Positions 25,649 through 33,103 of a stretch of DNA of 49,444 nucleotides are shown piece after piece; the first letter of the stretch is position 1, and each line of letters opens with the position of its first letter. The notes under the pieces are model-generated. The model saw nothing but the letters and a program-made list of their open reading frames with translations. It ran no database searches and was not told the origin of the DNA. The stretch is from Oscillospiraceae bacterium. Its GTDB lineage: Bacteria > Bacillota > Clostridia > Oscillospirales > Oscillospiraceae. The position numbers and the translations under genes are program-made. The stretch spans positions 1 to 49,444 of the forward strand of contig CAJTCG010000025.1 in the NCBI GenBank assembly GCA_910574635.1, given 5' to 3'.

Positions 25649-25710
25649 GAGGCTCTTTCTTTTTCCCGCGCCCCTCCCCCGCGTCCTGCATGGCGTTCTT
25701 ATAGAGAGGG

Positions 25711-25869
25711 GCTCTGGTGGTATATCCCCCGTCGCCGCCTGCTACTGAGCACAGCCGGGAGTGGGCGGTCAAGGGGCGGAACGCCTGCCGCTTGCGGCGG
25801 CTTGCCCTTGACGGCCCGCCCCGGCTGTGCCACCCCTCCCGGCGCGGCGGGGGATATATCCTCCAGAGC
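25711..25869 (+). ncRNA. Very long imperfect hairpin, candidate structured RNA or DNA site
   Basis: Outer arms at 25711-25738 and 25841-25869 pair (GCTCTGGTGGTATATCCCCC with GGGGGATATATCCTCCAGAG), inner arms at 25749-25775 and 25804-25830 pair (GCACAGCCGGG... with ...CCGGCTGTGC, and GTCAAGG with CCTTGAC), and GCCGC/GCGGC caps the loop. The whole 159-base stretch folds back on itself with few mismatches, and there is no credible gene in the 320-base gap. It could be a regulatory RNA between parB and the next operon, or an origin or single-strand site. Confidence 0.6.
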
Positions 25870-25870
25870 C

Positions 25871-25903
25871 GCCCCCTTTCCCATGAATGGGAAAGGGCGG
25901 GGG
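25871..25903 (+). terminator. Second hairpin after the long stem
   Basis: CCCCTTTCCCAT and ATGGGAAAGGGCGGGG pair around GA, directly after the long hairpin. No T run follows; it may be part of the same structure. Confidence 0.5.
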
Positions 25904-25948
25904 GATAGGGTTGAACGACAACTATCAAAATATCGGAGGTAAACGACT

Positions 25949-26290
25949 ATGAAACGACCCCTTGCTTACATCACCGCCGCTTGGTATGGCGGCGACACGG
26001 AAAACGCGGAGCTTGCCGCGCAGTACTGCCGGGCGGTTTACGATGCGGGCTTTGCCCCTATCTGCCCCGCGCTGTTTCTGCCCCTTTTCCTCAATGACGC
26101 GGTTCCCGAGGAGCACAAGAGCAGCATCGACATTGGCCGCGACCTGCTCCGCCGCTCCCGGGTGCTGGTGGTGTGCGGGCATACCGTCACCGAGTCCATG
26201 AAGAACGACATCGCCGTGGCCCAGCGGCTGGGCATCACCGCCACCACCCTTGAGGGCATTTTGACCGTCAAGGGACAGGGCCGCCGCTGA
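25949..26290 (+). CDS. Nucleoside 2-deoxyribosyltransferase-like protein (DUF4406/DUF7768 type)
   Basis: The 113-residue protein has the pattern of small nucleoside-deoxyribosyltransferase-like proteins carried by clostridial ICEs: RPLAYITAAWYGGDTENAEL at the N-terminus, PICPALFLPLFLNDAVPEEH, and RSRVLVVCGHTVTESMKNDI with the conserved SxxM region. Whether it is catalytic is not known. GGAGG lies nine bases before the ATG. It is followed after one base by ardA, so they form one operon. Confidence 0.75.
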   Translation: MKRPLAYITAAWYGGDTENAELAAQYCRAVYDAGFAPICPALFLPLFLNDAVPEEHKSSIDIGRDLLRRSRVLVVCGHTVTESMKNDIAVAQRLGITATTLEGILTVKGQGRR

Positions 26291-26291
26291 C

Positions 26292-26993
26292 GTGGCCGCG
26301 CTGTTCGAGGCGTACATCACCAATCTGGGGAAATACAACGAGGGCGAGCTGGTGGGGGAAACGCTGAAATTCCCCACCAGCCCCCAGGCGGTGGAGGCGC
26401 TGTTAAAGAATATCGGCGTGGACGGCATACGCTACGAGGAATTTTTCATCACCAGCTTTGACGGCGATGTGCTGGGGCTCTATGACTATCTGGGCGAGTA
26501 TGAAAATCTGGACGAGCTGAACCATCTGGCCTGCCTGCTTTCGGAGCTCCCCCAAAGCCAGATTGAAAAATTCGAGGCCGCGCTCCATATGGGGGCGCAT
26601 ACCTCCAGCGTGGCGGACATCATCAACCTTGCGGAAAATCTGGACTGCTTTGAATTTTACCCGGAGATTGAAAGCGAGGAGGATTTGGGCCGCTATTTTG
26701 CGGAGGATTTGCCGATCCCCGCCGAGCTGAAAGACTACTTTGACTATGAGGCATACGGGCGGGACATATCCATCAACGAGGACGGCCACCTTGCCCCCGG
26801 CGGCTATATCGTCCAGACGGGCGATATTAAGGAAGTCTACCACGGGATAGAGGATATTCCCAAGGAGCACAAGGTTTTTGCCCTCCCCCGGCTCTCCATC
26901 CGGGAGCAGATGGCCGCCTACAAGGAAGTGATTGACCGTTCCTCTCTGGCGGCTGAACGCAAGCACCCGGAAACGGGCCGGGATGAGCGGTGA
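26292..26993 (+). CDS. ardA: Antirestriction protein ArdA
   Basis: The 233-residue acidic protein has ArdA features: FEAYITNLGKYNEGELVGET near the N-terminus, YEEFFITSFDGDVLGLYDYL, and ENLDELNHLACLLSEL. ArdA dimers mimic bent B-DNA and block type I restriction when the element enters a new host. The GTG at 26292 directly after the preceding stop is the likely start. It is about 60 residues longer than Tn916 ArdA, the extra part being a charged C-terminal region of the kind seen in Firmicutes ICE variants. Confidence 0.9.
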   Translation: MAALFEAYITNLGKYNEGELVGETLKFPTSPQAVEALLKNIGVDGIRYEEFFITSFDGDVLGLYDYLGEYENLDELNHLACLLSELPQSQIEKFEAALHMGAHTSSVADIINLAENLDCFEFYPEIESEEDLGRYFAEDLPIPAELKDYFDYEAYGRDISINEDGHLAPGGYIVQTGDIKEVYHGIEDIPKEHKVFALPRLSIREQMAAYKEVIDRSSLAAERKHPETGRDER

Positions 26994-26997
26994 CTTC

Positions 26998-27012
26998 GAG
27001 ACAAAATGTCCC
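26998..27012. repeat. ICE palindrome 3
   Basis: Core GAGACAAAATGTCCC, four bases after the ardA stop codon and ahead of the PcfB ribosome site. Confidence 0.9.
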
Positions 27013-27055
27013 AAAGGCCGGAGGGCCTATCCCCCATGAAAGGAGGCGGTTTTGA

Positions 27056-27538
27056 TTGATTGACGAGGATGTTTCCCGGCGCACGATAGCACTTTCTATC
27101 AGAACGGGAAAACTTTCGGCCCGGGTGCTGGCCTATGCGCTCCGGGCGGCTGGCCGGAAGATACAAAAGGAGCACCGGGCTCACCAGACGCCCCACGGCA
27201 GGCAGTCCGTGAAAAAGCTCATGGCCCACGGCGCGGCCACGAACAGCATCGAGCTCACCGGGGCCCCCAAGGAGTTTGACCGGGTGGCCCGGAAGTGGAA
27301 TGTTGACTATGCCTTTTATAAGACCGGGCCGGACAAGTATCTGCTGTTCTTCAAGAGCGGGCAGGCGGACGCAATCACCGCTTGTTTCTCGGAATACTCC
27401 CGCCGTGTGCTGGATAAGGCAAAGACTGACCGCGTACCCATCCGGGAACAGCTCAAACGGGCCGCCGCCGAGATACTGCGCCAGCCCGCGCCCCAAAGGA
27501 AAGACCGCGTAAAGGAGGCCGCCCATGAGGACAGATAA
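27056..27538 (+). CDS. PcfB family protein (DUF3801)
   Basis: The 160-residue protein begins MIDEDVSRRTIALSIRTGKL and contains HGRQSVKKLMAHGAATNSIE, typical of PcfB/DUF3801 proteins of conjugative plasmids and ICEs. In pCF10, PcfB is a relaxosome/coupling-protein adaptor that helps load DNA on to the VirD4 protein. It starts with TTG nine bases after AGGAGG and its last 14 bases overlap the start of the coupling-protein gene. Confidence 0.8.
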   Translation: MIDEDVSRRTIALSIRTGKLSARVLAYALRAAGRKIQKEHRAHQTPHGRQSVKKLMAHGAATNSIELTGAPKEFDRVARKWNVDYAFYKTGPDKYLLFFKSGQADAITACFSEYSRRVLDKAKTDRVPIREQLKRAAAEILRQPAPQRKDRVKEAAHEDR

Positions 27539-29366
27539 GCTGAAAAAGTACCTTTTACCCAACCTCCCCTATCTGTTCATCGGCTGGGCCTGCCTAAAGG
27601 TGGGGACGGCCTACCGTCTGGCGGCGGGGGCGGATTTGGCCCACAAGCTGGTGGGGATGGTGGCGGCCCTCGGCCCGGCCTTTGCCGACTTCGCGCCGGG
27701 GCTTGCTCCTTTTGACTGGCTCACTGGCATCGCGGGGGCCGTGGCGATCCGGCTGGTTATCTACCAGAAAAGCAAAAAAGCCCAAAAATATCGCCGGGAT
27801 GAAGAGTATGGTTCGGCCCGCTGGGGAACGGAAAAAGACATCAAGCCGTTCACCGACCCCAGGTTTGAGAACAACATCATTCTGACCGGGACGGAATTTC
27901 TCACCACCAACACCCGGCCCGCCGTCCCCGCCAACGCCCGGAATTTGAATTGCTGTGTTGTCGGTTCCTCCGGCTCCGGCAAGACCCGGTTCTGGCTTAC
28001 CCCGCAATTACTCCAGGCCCATTCCTCCTATGTGGTGGTAGACCCCAAGGGCGGGGTGCTGGAGCAGGCGGGCTTTTTCCTGCAAAAGAAAAAGGGATAT
28101 AAAATCAAGGTTTTTAACAGCATTGATTTTTCCCGCTCCATGCACTATAACCCGCTGGCGTACATCCGCAACGAGGCCGACATTCTGAAATTTGTCAATA
28201 CCCTAATAGCCAACACCAAAGGCGAGGGCAAGGAGGGCGACCCGTTCTGGACGAAATCAGAAACGCTTTTATACTGCGCCCTTATCGCCTATATCATCTT
28301 CGAGGGCCCGGACGAGGATAAAAACATGAATACCCTTGTAGACATGATTTCCGGCATGGAGGTCAAGGAGGACGATGACGATTTTATGAACGCGGTGGAC
28401 TATATGTTCGCCGGGCTGGAAAAGCGCAAGCCGGACTGTTTCGCGGTCAAGCAGTACAAAAAGTACAAGCTGGCCAGCGGCAAGACCGCCCGCTCCATAC
28501 TTATTAGCTGTGGCGCAAGGCTGGCCCCATTTGACATCCCGCAACTCCGGGAGATTATGAGCTATGACGAGATGGAGCTTGACAAGCTGGGGGACAGACG
28601 GACGGCGGCGTTCTTTATCATCAGCGATACCGACACCACCTACAACTTTATCGTGGCCCTTGCCTTTTCGCAGATGTTCAATCTTCTCTGTGAACGGGCG
28701 GACAACGTACACGGGGGCCGCCTGCCCCATCATGTGCGGGTACTGTGGGACGAGGCCGCCAACACCGGGCAAGTACCCAACCTCGAAAAGCTGGTGGCGG
28801 TCATCCGCTCCCGGGAGGTGAGCCTGACGCTGTTCTACCAGCAGTTGGCCCAATGTAAAGCCATCTATGATAAAAACGCGGAAACCATTTTAGGCAACAT
28901 GGACAGCGTGGTGTTCCTCGGGGGCCGGGAGGCCAGCACCATCAAGGAAATATCGGAAAACTGGCTGGGCAAGGCCACCATCTCCATGCAGACGGAGGGC
29001 CGCTCCCGAGGGCAGTCGGAAAGCTACAACCAGAACACGCAACGGCTGGGCCGGGAGCTTATGACCCCCGCCGAGCTTGCCACCATGCCCGGCGACAGGT
29101 GCATCCTGCAACTGCGGGGCCTGCCGCCGTTCTATTCCAAAAAGTACGATTTGAAACTGCATCCCAACTACCGATACACGGCGGAGGCGGACAAGAAGAA
29201 AAACGCCTTTTCGCTGGAGCGGCTGATAAACCGCCGCATGAAAACGCTCAATCCCAACGAGCAGTACACCGTATACGAGGCGGCTGTGCCGGACGGAACG
29301 GACATAGACGAGGACGAGGACATCCTCAACTATGACGATTTGGACGACCCGGACGCTTTTGTATAG
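27525..29366 (+). CDS. VirD4/TraG coupling protein (CD1115 family)
   Basis: The 613-residue protein has two N-terminal membrane segments (LFIGWACLKVGTAYRLA; LTGIAGAVAIRLVIYQK), a Walker A VGSSGSGKT (147-154), and a Walker B/TraG motif VLWDEAANTGQVPNL followed by FYQQLAQCKAIY. It ends with an acidic tail. It is the ATPase that links the relaxase-DNA complex to the secretion channel at the membrane. It overlaps the pcfB gene and is followed by palindrome 4 and the channel genes. Confidence 0.93.
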   Translation: MRTDKLKKYLLPNLPYLFIGWACLKVGTAYRLAAGADLAHKLVGMVAALGPAFADFAPGLAPFDWLTGIAGAVAIRLVIYQKSKKAQKYRRDEEYGSARWGTEKDIKPFTDPRFENNIILTGTEFLTTNTRPAVPANARNLNCCVVGSSGSGKTRFWLTPQLLQAHSSYVVVDPKGGVLEQAGFFLQKKKGYKIKVFNSIDFSRSMHYNPLAYIRNEADILKFVNTLIANTKGEGKEGDPFWTKSETLLYCALIAYIIFEGPDEDKNMNTLVDMISGMEVKEDDDDFMNAVDYMFAGLEKRKPDCFAVKQYKKYKLASGKTARSILISCGARLAPFDIPQLREIMSYDEMELDKLGDRRTAAFFIISDTDTTYNFIVALAFSQMFNLLCERADNVHGGRLPHHVRVLWDEAANTGQVPNLEKLVAVIRSREVSLTLFYQQLAQCKAIYDKNAETILGNMDSVVFLGGREASTIKEISENWLGKATISMQTEGRSRGQSESYNQNTQRLGRELMTPAELATMPGDRCILQLRGLPPFYSKKYDLKLHPNYRYTAEADKKKNAFSLERLINRRMKTLNPNEQYTVYEAAVPDGTDIDEDEDILNYDDLDDPDAFV

Positions 29367-29370
29367 CTTT

Positions 29371-29385
29371 GGGACATTTTGTCCC
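29371..29385. repeat. ICE palindrome 4
   Basis: Core GGGACATTTTGTCCC, five bases after the coupling-protein stop codon. Confidence 0.92.
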
Positions 29386-29458
29386 GAAGTGTCACCTGCC
29401 GCCTATACCGGGCGGCTTTTCCTGTGCCCGGGAAAATCCCGGAGAAATGGAGGACTAT

Positions 29459-29671
29459 ATGGCATTTTTCGCATCCGCTATCACCACTTTGCAGACCCTT
29501 GTTATCGCGCTGGGCGCGGGCCTCGGCGTTTGGGGCGTTGTTAATCTGCTGGAGGGCTACGGCTCGGACAACCCCGGCTCAAAAAGTCAAGGCATGAAAC
29601 AGCTCATGGCGGGCGGCGGCATTATCGTCATCGGCACGACCCTCATCCCCCTGCTGTCGGGGCTGTTTTAA
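29459..29671 (+). CDS. Maff2 family small membrane protein
   Basis: The 70-residue protein has two hydrophobic segments (FFASAITTLQTLVIALGAGL and GGGIIVIGTTLIPLLSGLF) joined by a short polar stretch with GSKSQGMKQLMAG. This is the Maff2 mobile-element family, seen in the same place in CTn-type elements and similar in topology to VirB2-like pilin/channel subunits. The ATG at 29459 follows GGAGG closely. Confidence 0.85.
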   Translation: MAFFASAITTLQTLVIALGAGLGVWGVVNLLEGYGSDNPGSKSQGMKQLMAGGGIIVIGTTLIPLLSGLF

Positions 29672-29683
29672 GGGCGGCGGCTT

Positions 29684-30550
29684 ATGGACTTTCTCACCGA
29701 CTGGCTCACGGACTGGCTGAAAGAGCTGCTGATTGGCGGCATCATGGGGAACCTTGAGGGGCTCTTTGATACCGTCAATGCCCAGGTCGGAGAGATTGCG
29801 GTGCAGGTAGGGACGACCCCGGCGGCATGGAACGCCGGGGTTTTCTCCCTCATCCGCCAGCTTTCCGAGACGGTGATTTTACCCATCGCCGGGCTGGTGC
29901 TGACCTTTGTAGCCACCTATGAGCTCATCCAGATGCTCCTTGAAAAAAACAATATGCACGAGGTTGACGTGGCGAACCTCTACAAATGGATGTTCAAGAC
30001 CGCGTGCGCGGTGCTGATACTTTCCAACACGTTCAATATCGTGATGGCCGTCTTTGACGTGTCGCAGAGCGTGATTTCCCGTTCTGCCGGGCTGATACAG
30101 GGCTCCACGGCGGTTTCGCCGGATATGCTGAACAACCTCCAGACCACGCTGGAGGGGATGGATTTGGGCCCGCTCCTTGGGCTGTGGCTCCAGTCCTCGG
30201 TCATCGGGCTCACCATGCAGGCGCTGGGCATCATCATCTTCGTGCTGGTGTACGGAAGAATGATTGAAATATACCTGCTGACCAGCCTTGCGCCCATCCC
30301 CGTGGCGACCCTCTCCAACCGGGAGGTGGGCGGCATGGGCCAGAACTACTTAAAATCCCTTTTTGCCGTGGGCTTTCAAGGGATGCTGATTTTAGTCTGT
30401 GTCGGCATCTATGCGGTGCTGGTGCAGGGCATCTCCGCCGGGGGCGACCCCATCGGCGCGATATGGGGAACCGTGGGCTATACGGTGCTCCTTTGTTTCA
30501 TGCTGTTCAAGACCGGGACGATTGCCCGGAGCATCTTCGGGGCCCACTGA
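29684..30550 (+). CDS. VirB6/TrbL-like membrane protein (CD1112 family)
   Basis: The 288-residue polytopic membrane protein has about six hydrophobic segments, among them LPIAGLVLTFVATYELIQML, ACAVLILSNTFNIVMAVFDV, LGIIIFVLVYGRMIEIYLLT and ILVCVGIYAVLVQGISAGG. The N-terminus has an amphipathic stretch DWLTDWLKELLIGGIMGNLE. It matches the VirB6-like channel component of Tn1549-type elements. It follows the Maff2 gene by 12 bases. Confidence 0.85.
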   Translation: MDFLTDWLTDWLKELLIGGIMGNLEGLFDTVNAQVGEIAVQVGTTPAAWNAGVFSLIRQLSETVILPIAGLVLTFVATYELIQMLLEKNNMHEVDVANLYKWMFKTACAVLILSNTFNIVMAVFDVSQSVISRSAGLIQGSTAVSPDMLNNLQTTLEGMDLGPLLGLWLQSSVIGLTMQALGIIIFVLVYGRMIEIYLLTSLAPIPVATLSNREVGGMGQNYLKSLFAVGFQGMLILVCVGIYAVLVQGISAGGDPIGAIWGTVGYTVLLCFMLFKTGTIARSIFGAH

Positions 30551-30564
30551 TTTAGCGGCACTTC

Positions 30565-30579
30565 GGGACATTTTGTCCC
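30565..30579. repeat. ICE palindrome 5
   Basis: Core GGGACATTTTGTCCC flanked by CTTC and AAAG, 14 bases after the VirB6-like stop codon. Confidence 0.92.
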
Positions 30580-30603
30580 AAAGTCCGGGAAAGGAGGCCG
30601 GAT

Positions 30604-31377
30604 ATGCCGAGACGGTACAAGCTGGACCCGGAGGGTGAGATGCGCCGGGCATGGGGCGGAAAGCTCCCGGAGGAATTTGACCAGCGGGATATGCTGGCGT
30701 TCATGGCTGAAACCGACCTGCAACTGCATGGGGCGGTATCAGCGGAAACCCTGACCGCGATACACGCGGCAGGCTATGACTATATGGGCGGGGCGGTCAT
30801 CCCCCGGCCCGGAAAGGAGGAAGAAGATTTGAGCAACGACGTATTACTTACCCCGGAGCAGATTGCCGCCGAGGAGCGCCGCTGGCTGTTCGAGTCTCCC
30901 ATCGCGGAGCTGGCCGAGGTCAAGGGCGTTACCATTGACGAAGCGGTAAAGATGCGGACGGACGCTGTTCTGCAGGAGGCTGTCATCCCCATCGAGGTGT
31001 CGGTGCGGCCCATTGAGCCCCAGGGCAAGCTGATTGGCTTTGCCAGCGTCAACTTCGGCGGCGTGGTGGTGGACGATTTCAAGGTGGTGAACGGACAGAA
31101 CGGCATTTTCTTAGGTGCGCCCTCAAAACCCGACCCCACCAGCAGGACGGGCTACCGGGCCACGGTGCGTATCAATGACCGGGCCACCCAGGAGCGGCTG
31201 AACGCGGCGGGGGTGGAGGCGTACCATTCGGCGGTTGAGAAACTTATCGCCCGGGCCGAGGCGGTACGTCCCGCGCCCATCCGGGAGCAGATGGATAAGG
31301 CGGGAAAGGAGGCCGCGCAGAAAAATGCCGCCCGCTCCGCCCCGGCAAAGGGAAAGGAGGGACGGGATGGCAGATAG
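30604..31377 (+). CDS. SpoVG-like domain protein of the ICE
   Basis: The 257-residue protein ends its conserved part (about residues 128-210) with a SpoVG-like fold signature: VRPIEPQGKLIGFASVNFGG, VVDDFKVVNGQNGIFLGAPS. SpoVG proteins bind nucleic acid and regulate gene expression in Firmicutes. The N-terminal part (PRRYKLDPEGEMRRAWGGKL and on) resembles other ICE proteins without known function. AAAGGAGG lies before the ATG. The last 11 bases overlap the methyltransferase start. Confidence 0.75.
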   Translation: MPRRYKLDPEGEMRRAWGGKLPEEFDQRDMLAFMAETDLQLHGAVSAETLTAIHAAGYDYMGGAVIPRPGKEEEDLSNDVLLTPEQIAAEERRWLFESPIAELAEVKGVTIDEAVKMRTDAVLQEAVIPIEVSVRPIEPQGKLIGFASVNFGGVVVDDFKVVNGQNGIFLGAPSKPDPTSRTGYRATVRINDRATQERLNAAGVEAYHSAVEKLIARAEAVRPAPIREQMDKAGKEAAQKNAARSAPAKGKEGRDGR

Positions 31378-32161
31378 CCCGGCTTTGGGACAAAATGTCC
31401 CGAACCTTAACCCGGAACCCTCCGGGCTCTACCTTATGGACGGCATCGCGGGCCTGCGCTCCCTCCCGGAGCACTCGGTTGATATGCTTCTGACCGACCC
31501 GCCCTACGGCACGACCCGCAACTATTGGGATGTGCCTTTGCCCCTCCCGGAGCTGTGGGAGGCGGTGCGCTGGGCCGTCAAGCCCTCCGGGGCGGTGCTG
31601 TTCTTCGCACAGTGCCCCTATGACAAAATCCTCGGCGCGTCCAACCTCTCCATGCTCCGCTATGAATGGGTGTGGTATAAGAGCCGCTGTACGGGATTTC
31701 TCAACGCCCGCCGCGCCCCGCTGAAAAAGACGGAGAATATTTTGGTGTTCTATCAAAGGCTCCCCCTCTACAACCCGCAGTTTGAGCAGGGCAAGCCCTA
31801 TAAGAAAATCGCGTCCCACCGCGACCAGAGCCCCAACTATGGGAAGTTCGTCCGCTCCGGCAGCGGCTCGGAGGACGGGCGGCGGTTCCCGGGGAACCTG
31901 CTTTCGTTCCAGACCGTGGCCCATACCGTCCACCCCACGCAGAAGCCCGTGGAGCTGTGCGAGTATCTGATAAAGACCTACACCGCCCCCGGCCAGGTGG
32001 TGGCGGACATCTGCGCAGGCTCCGGCACAACGGCCATCGCCGCGCTGAACACGGGCCGGGAGTTTATCTGCTTTGAGACGGCCCCGGCCTTTTACGGCCC
32101 GGCCACGGAGCGCATCACGCAGGCGCGGGCGGCTGTGGCCGCTGGCGGAAAGGGGGTGTGA
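31367..32161 (+). CDS. DNA (adenine or cytosine-N4) methyltransferase
   Basis: The 264-residue protein carries DPPYGTTRN (motif IV, about residue 45) before the AdoMet-binding motif ADICAGSGTTAIAA (about 222), the order of beta-class N-methyltransferases, with TQKP in front of it. The target-recognition part is short. The ATG at 31367 after AAAGGAGG is preferred to the upstream ATG at 31235, which is in the previous gene. ICE palindrome 6 lies in codons 8-12 (GQNVP). It probably protects or marks the element's DNA; no matching restriction gene is next to it. Confidence 0.88.
   Translation: MADSPALGQNVPNLNPEPSGLYLMDGIAGLRSLPEHSVDMLLTDPPYGTTRNYWDVPLPLPELWEAVRWAVKPSGAVLFFAQCPYDKILGASNLSMLRYEWVWYKSRCTGFLNARRAPLKKTENILVFYQRLPLYNPQFEQGKPYKKIASHRDQSPNYGKFVRSGSGSEDGRRFPGNLLSFQTVAHTVHPTQKPVELCEYLIKTYTAPGQVVADICAGSGTTAIAALNTGREFICFETAPAFYGPATERITQARAAVAAGGKGV
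31387..31401. repeat. ICE palindrome 6 (5' end of methyltransferase gene)
   Basis: Core GGGACAAAATGTCCC within the non-conserved N-terminal codons. Confidence 0.92.
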
Positions 32162-32727
32162 CTATCGGTAAATATAACGTGATATACGCCGACCCGCCGT
32201 GGCGGTACGCCCAAAAGGGCCTGCAAGGCGCGGCGGAGCGGCACTACCCCACAATGGGGATTGAGGAATTATGCGCGTTGCCCGTGGCGGAATTGGCGGC
32301 CCCGGACAGCGTTCTTTTTCTGTGGGCCACGTTCCCCCAGCTCCCGGAGGCCCTGCGGCTCATCAAGGCGTGGGGCTTCCAGTATAAGTCCGTGGGCTTT
32401 GTCTGGCTGAAAAAGAACAAAAAGGCGGACAGTTGGTTTTATGGGCTGGGCTTTTGGACGCGGGCCAACGCGGAGGTGTGCCTGCTGGCGACCCGTGGGC
32501 ATCCCCGGCGAAAGGCCCCCAACGTCCACCAGTTCATTATCTCCCCTATCGAGGGCCACAGCAAAAAGCCGGACGAGGCCCGTGAAAAAATCGAGGCCCT
32601 TATGGGGGACGTGCCCCGGGTGGAGCTGTTCGCCCGCCAGACGACCCCCGGCTGGGACGTGTGGGGGAATGAGGTGGAACCCACCGAGGGACTTCGGGAC
32701 ATTTTGTCCCAAAGAAAGGAGGCTTGA
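32158..32727 (+). CDS. MT-A70 family adenine methyltransferase
   Basis: The 189-residue protein has the MT-A70 pattern YNVIYADPPWRYAQKG (DPPW catalytic motif, residues 13-16), SVLFLWATFPQLPEALRLIK, ATRGHPRRK and REKIEALMGDVPRVELFARQ. Members modify adenine-N6 in DNA, RNA or, in phages, protect against restriction. It starts with GTG overlapping the previous stop by four bases, so translation is coupled. The last 11 codons contain palindrome 7. Confidence 0.9.
   Translation: MTIGKYNVIYADPPWRYAQKGLQGAAERHYPTMGIEELCALPVAELAAPDSVLFLWATFPQLPEALRLIKAWGFQYKSVGFVWLKKNKKADSWFYGLGFWTRANAEVCLLATRGHPRRKAPNVHQFIISPIEGHSKKPDEAREKIEALMGDVPRVELFARQTTPGWDVWGNEVEPTEGLRDILSQRKEA
32696..32710. repeat. ICE palindrome 7 (3' end of MT-A70 gene)
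   Basis: Core GGGACATTTTGTCCC in the codons RDILSQ, just before the stop. Confidence 0.92.
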
Positions 32728-32728
32728 A

Positions 32729-33103
32729 ATGCCCTATGTGAATGTACCTAACGACTTATCCAAAATCAAGACGAAAATCGCTTTCAATCTGACGAAACGC
32801 CAGCTTGTGTGCTTTGGCGGCGCGGCCCTTGTGGGAGTCCCCTCCTACCTGCTGGCCCGGAATACCTTTGGGAACACGGCGGCGCTTTTTTTGATGCTGG
32901 GCATCATGCTCCCGGCGTTCCTGCTGGCGATGTATGAGAAAGACGGCCTGCCGCTGGAAAAGGTGGTGAAGAACATCATCCGGGCCAAGTACCTGCGGCC
33001 CGGGGTGAGGCCCTACAAGACCGGGAACATCTACGCGCCCTTTACCGGGCAGGCGGGAAAGGAGGCAGTGAATGGAAAACCGAAAAAACAAAAGAAAGAA
33101 TAA
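32729..33103 (+). CDS. PrgI family protein (VirB3-like)
   Basis: The 124-residue protein has two closely spaced membrane helices (LVCFGGAALVGVPSYLLARN; AALFLMLGIMLPAFLLAMY) and a lysine-rich cytoplasmic tail, the PrgI/VirB3 topology. AAGGAGG precedes the ATG. In type IV systems this protein docks to the VirB4 ATPase, encoded next and overlapping by 32 bases. Confidence 0.9.
   Translation: MPYVNVPNDLSKIKTKIAFNLTKRQLVCFGGAALVGVPSYLLARNTFGNTAALFLMLGIMLPAFLLAMYEKDGLPLEKVVKNIIRAKYLRPGVRPYKTGNIYAPFTGQAGKEAVNGKPKKQKKE

Noticed and set aside
24141..25928. 595-codon open frame on the minus strand over parB
   Set aside because: It is a shadow of the GC-rich parB gene; composition is biased and it has no recognisable domain or ribosome site.
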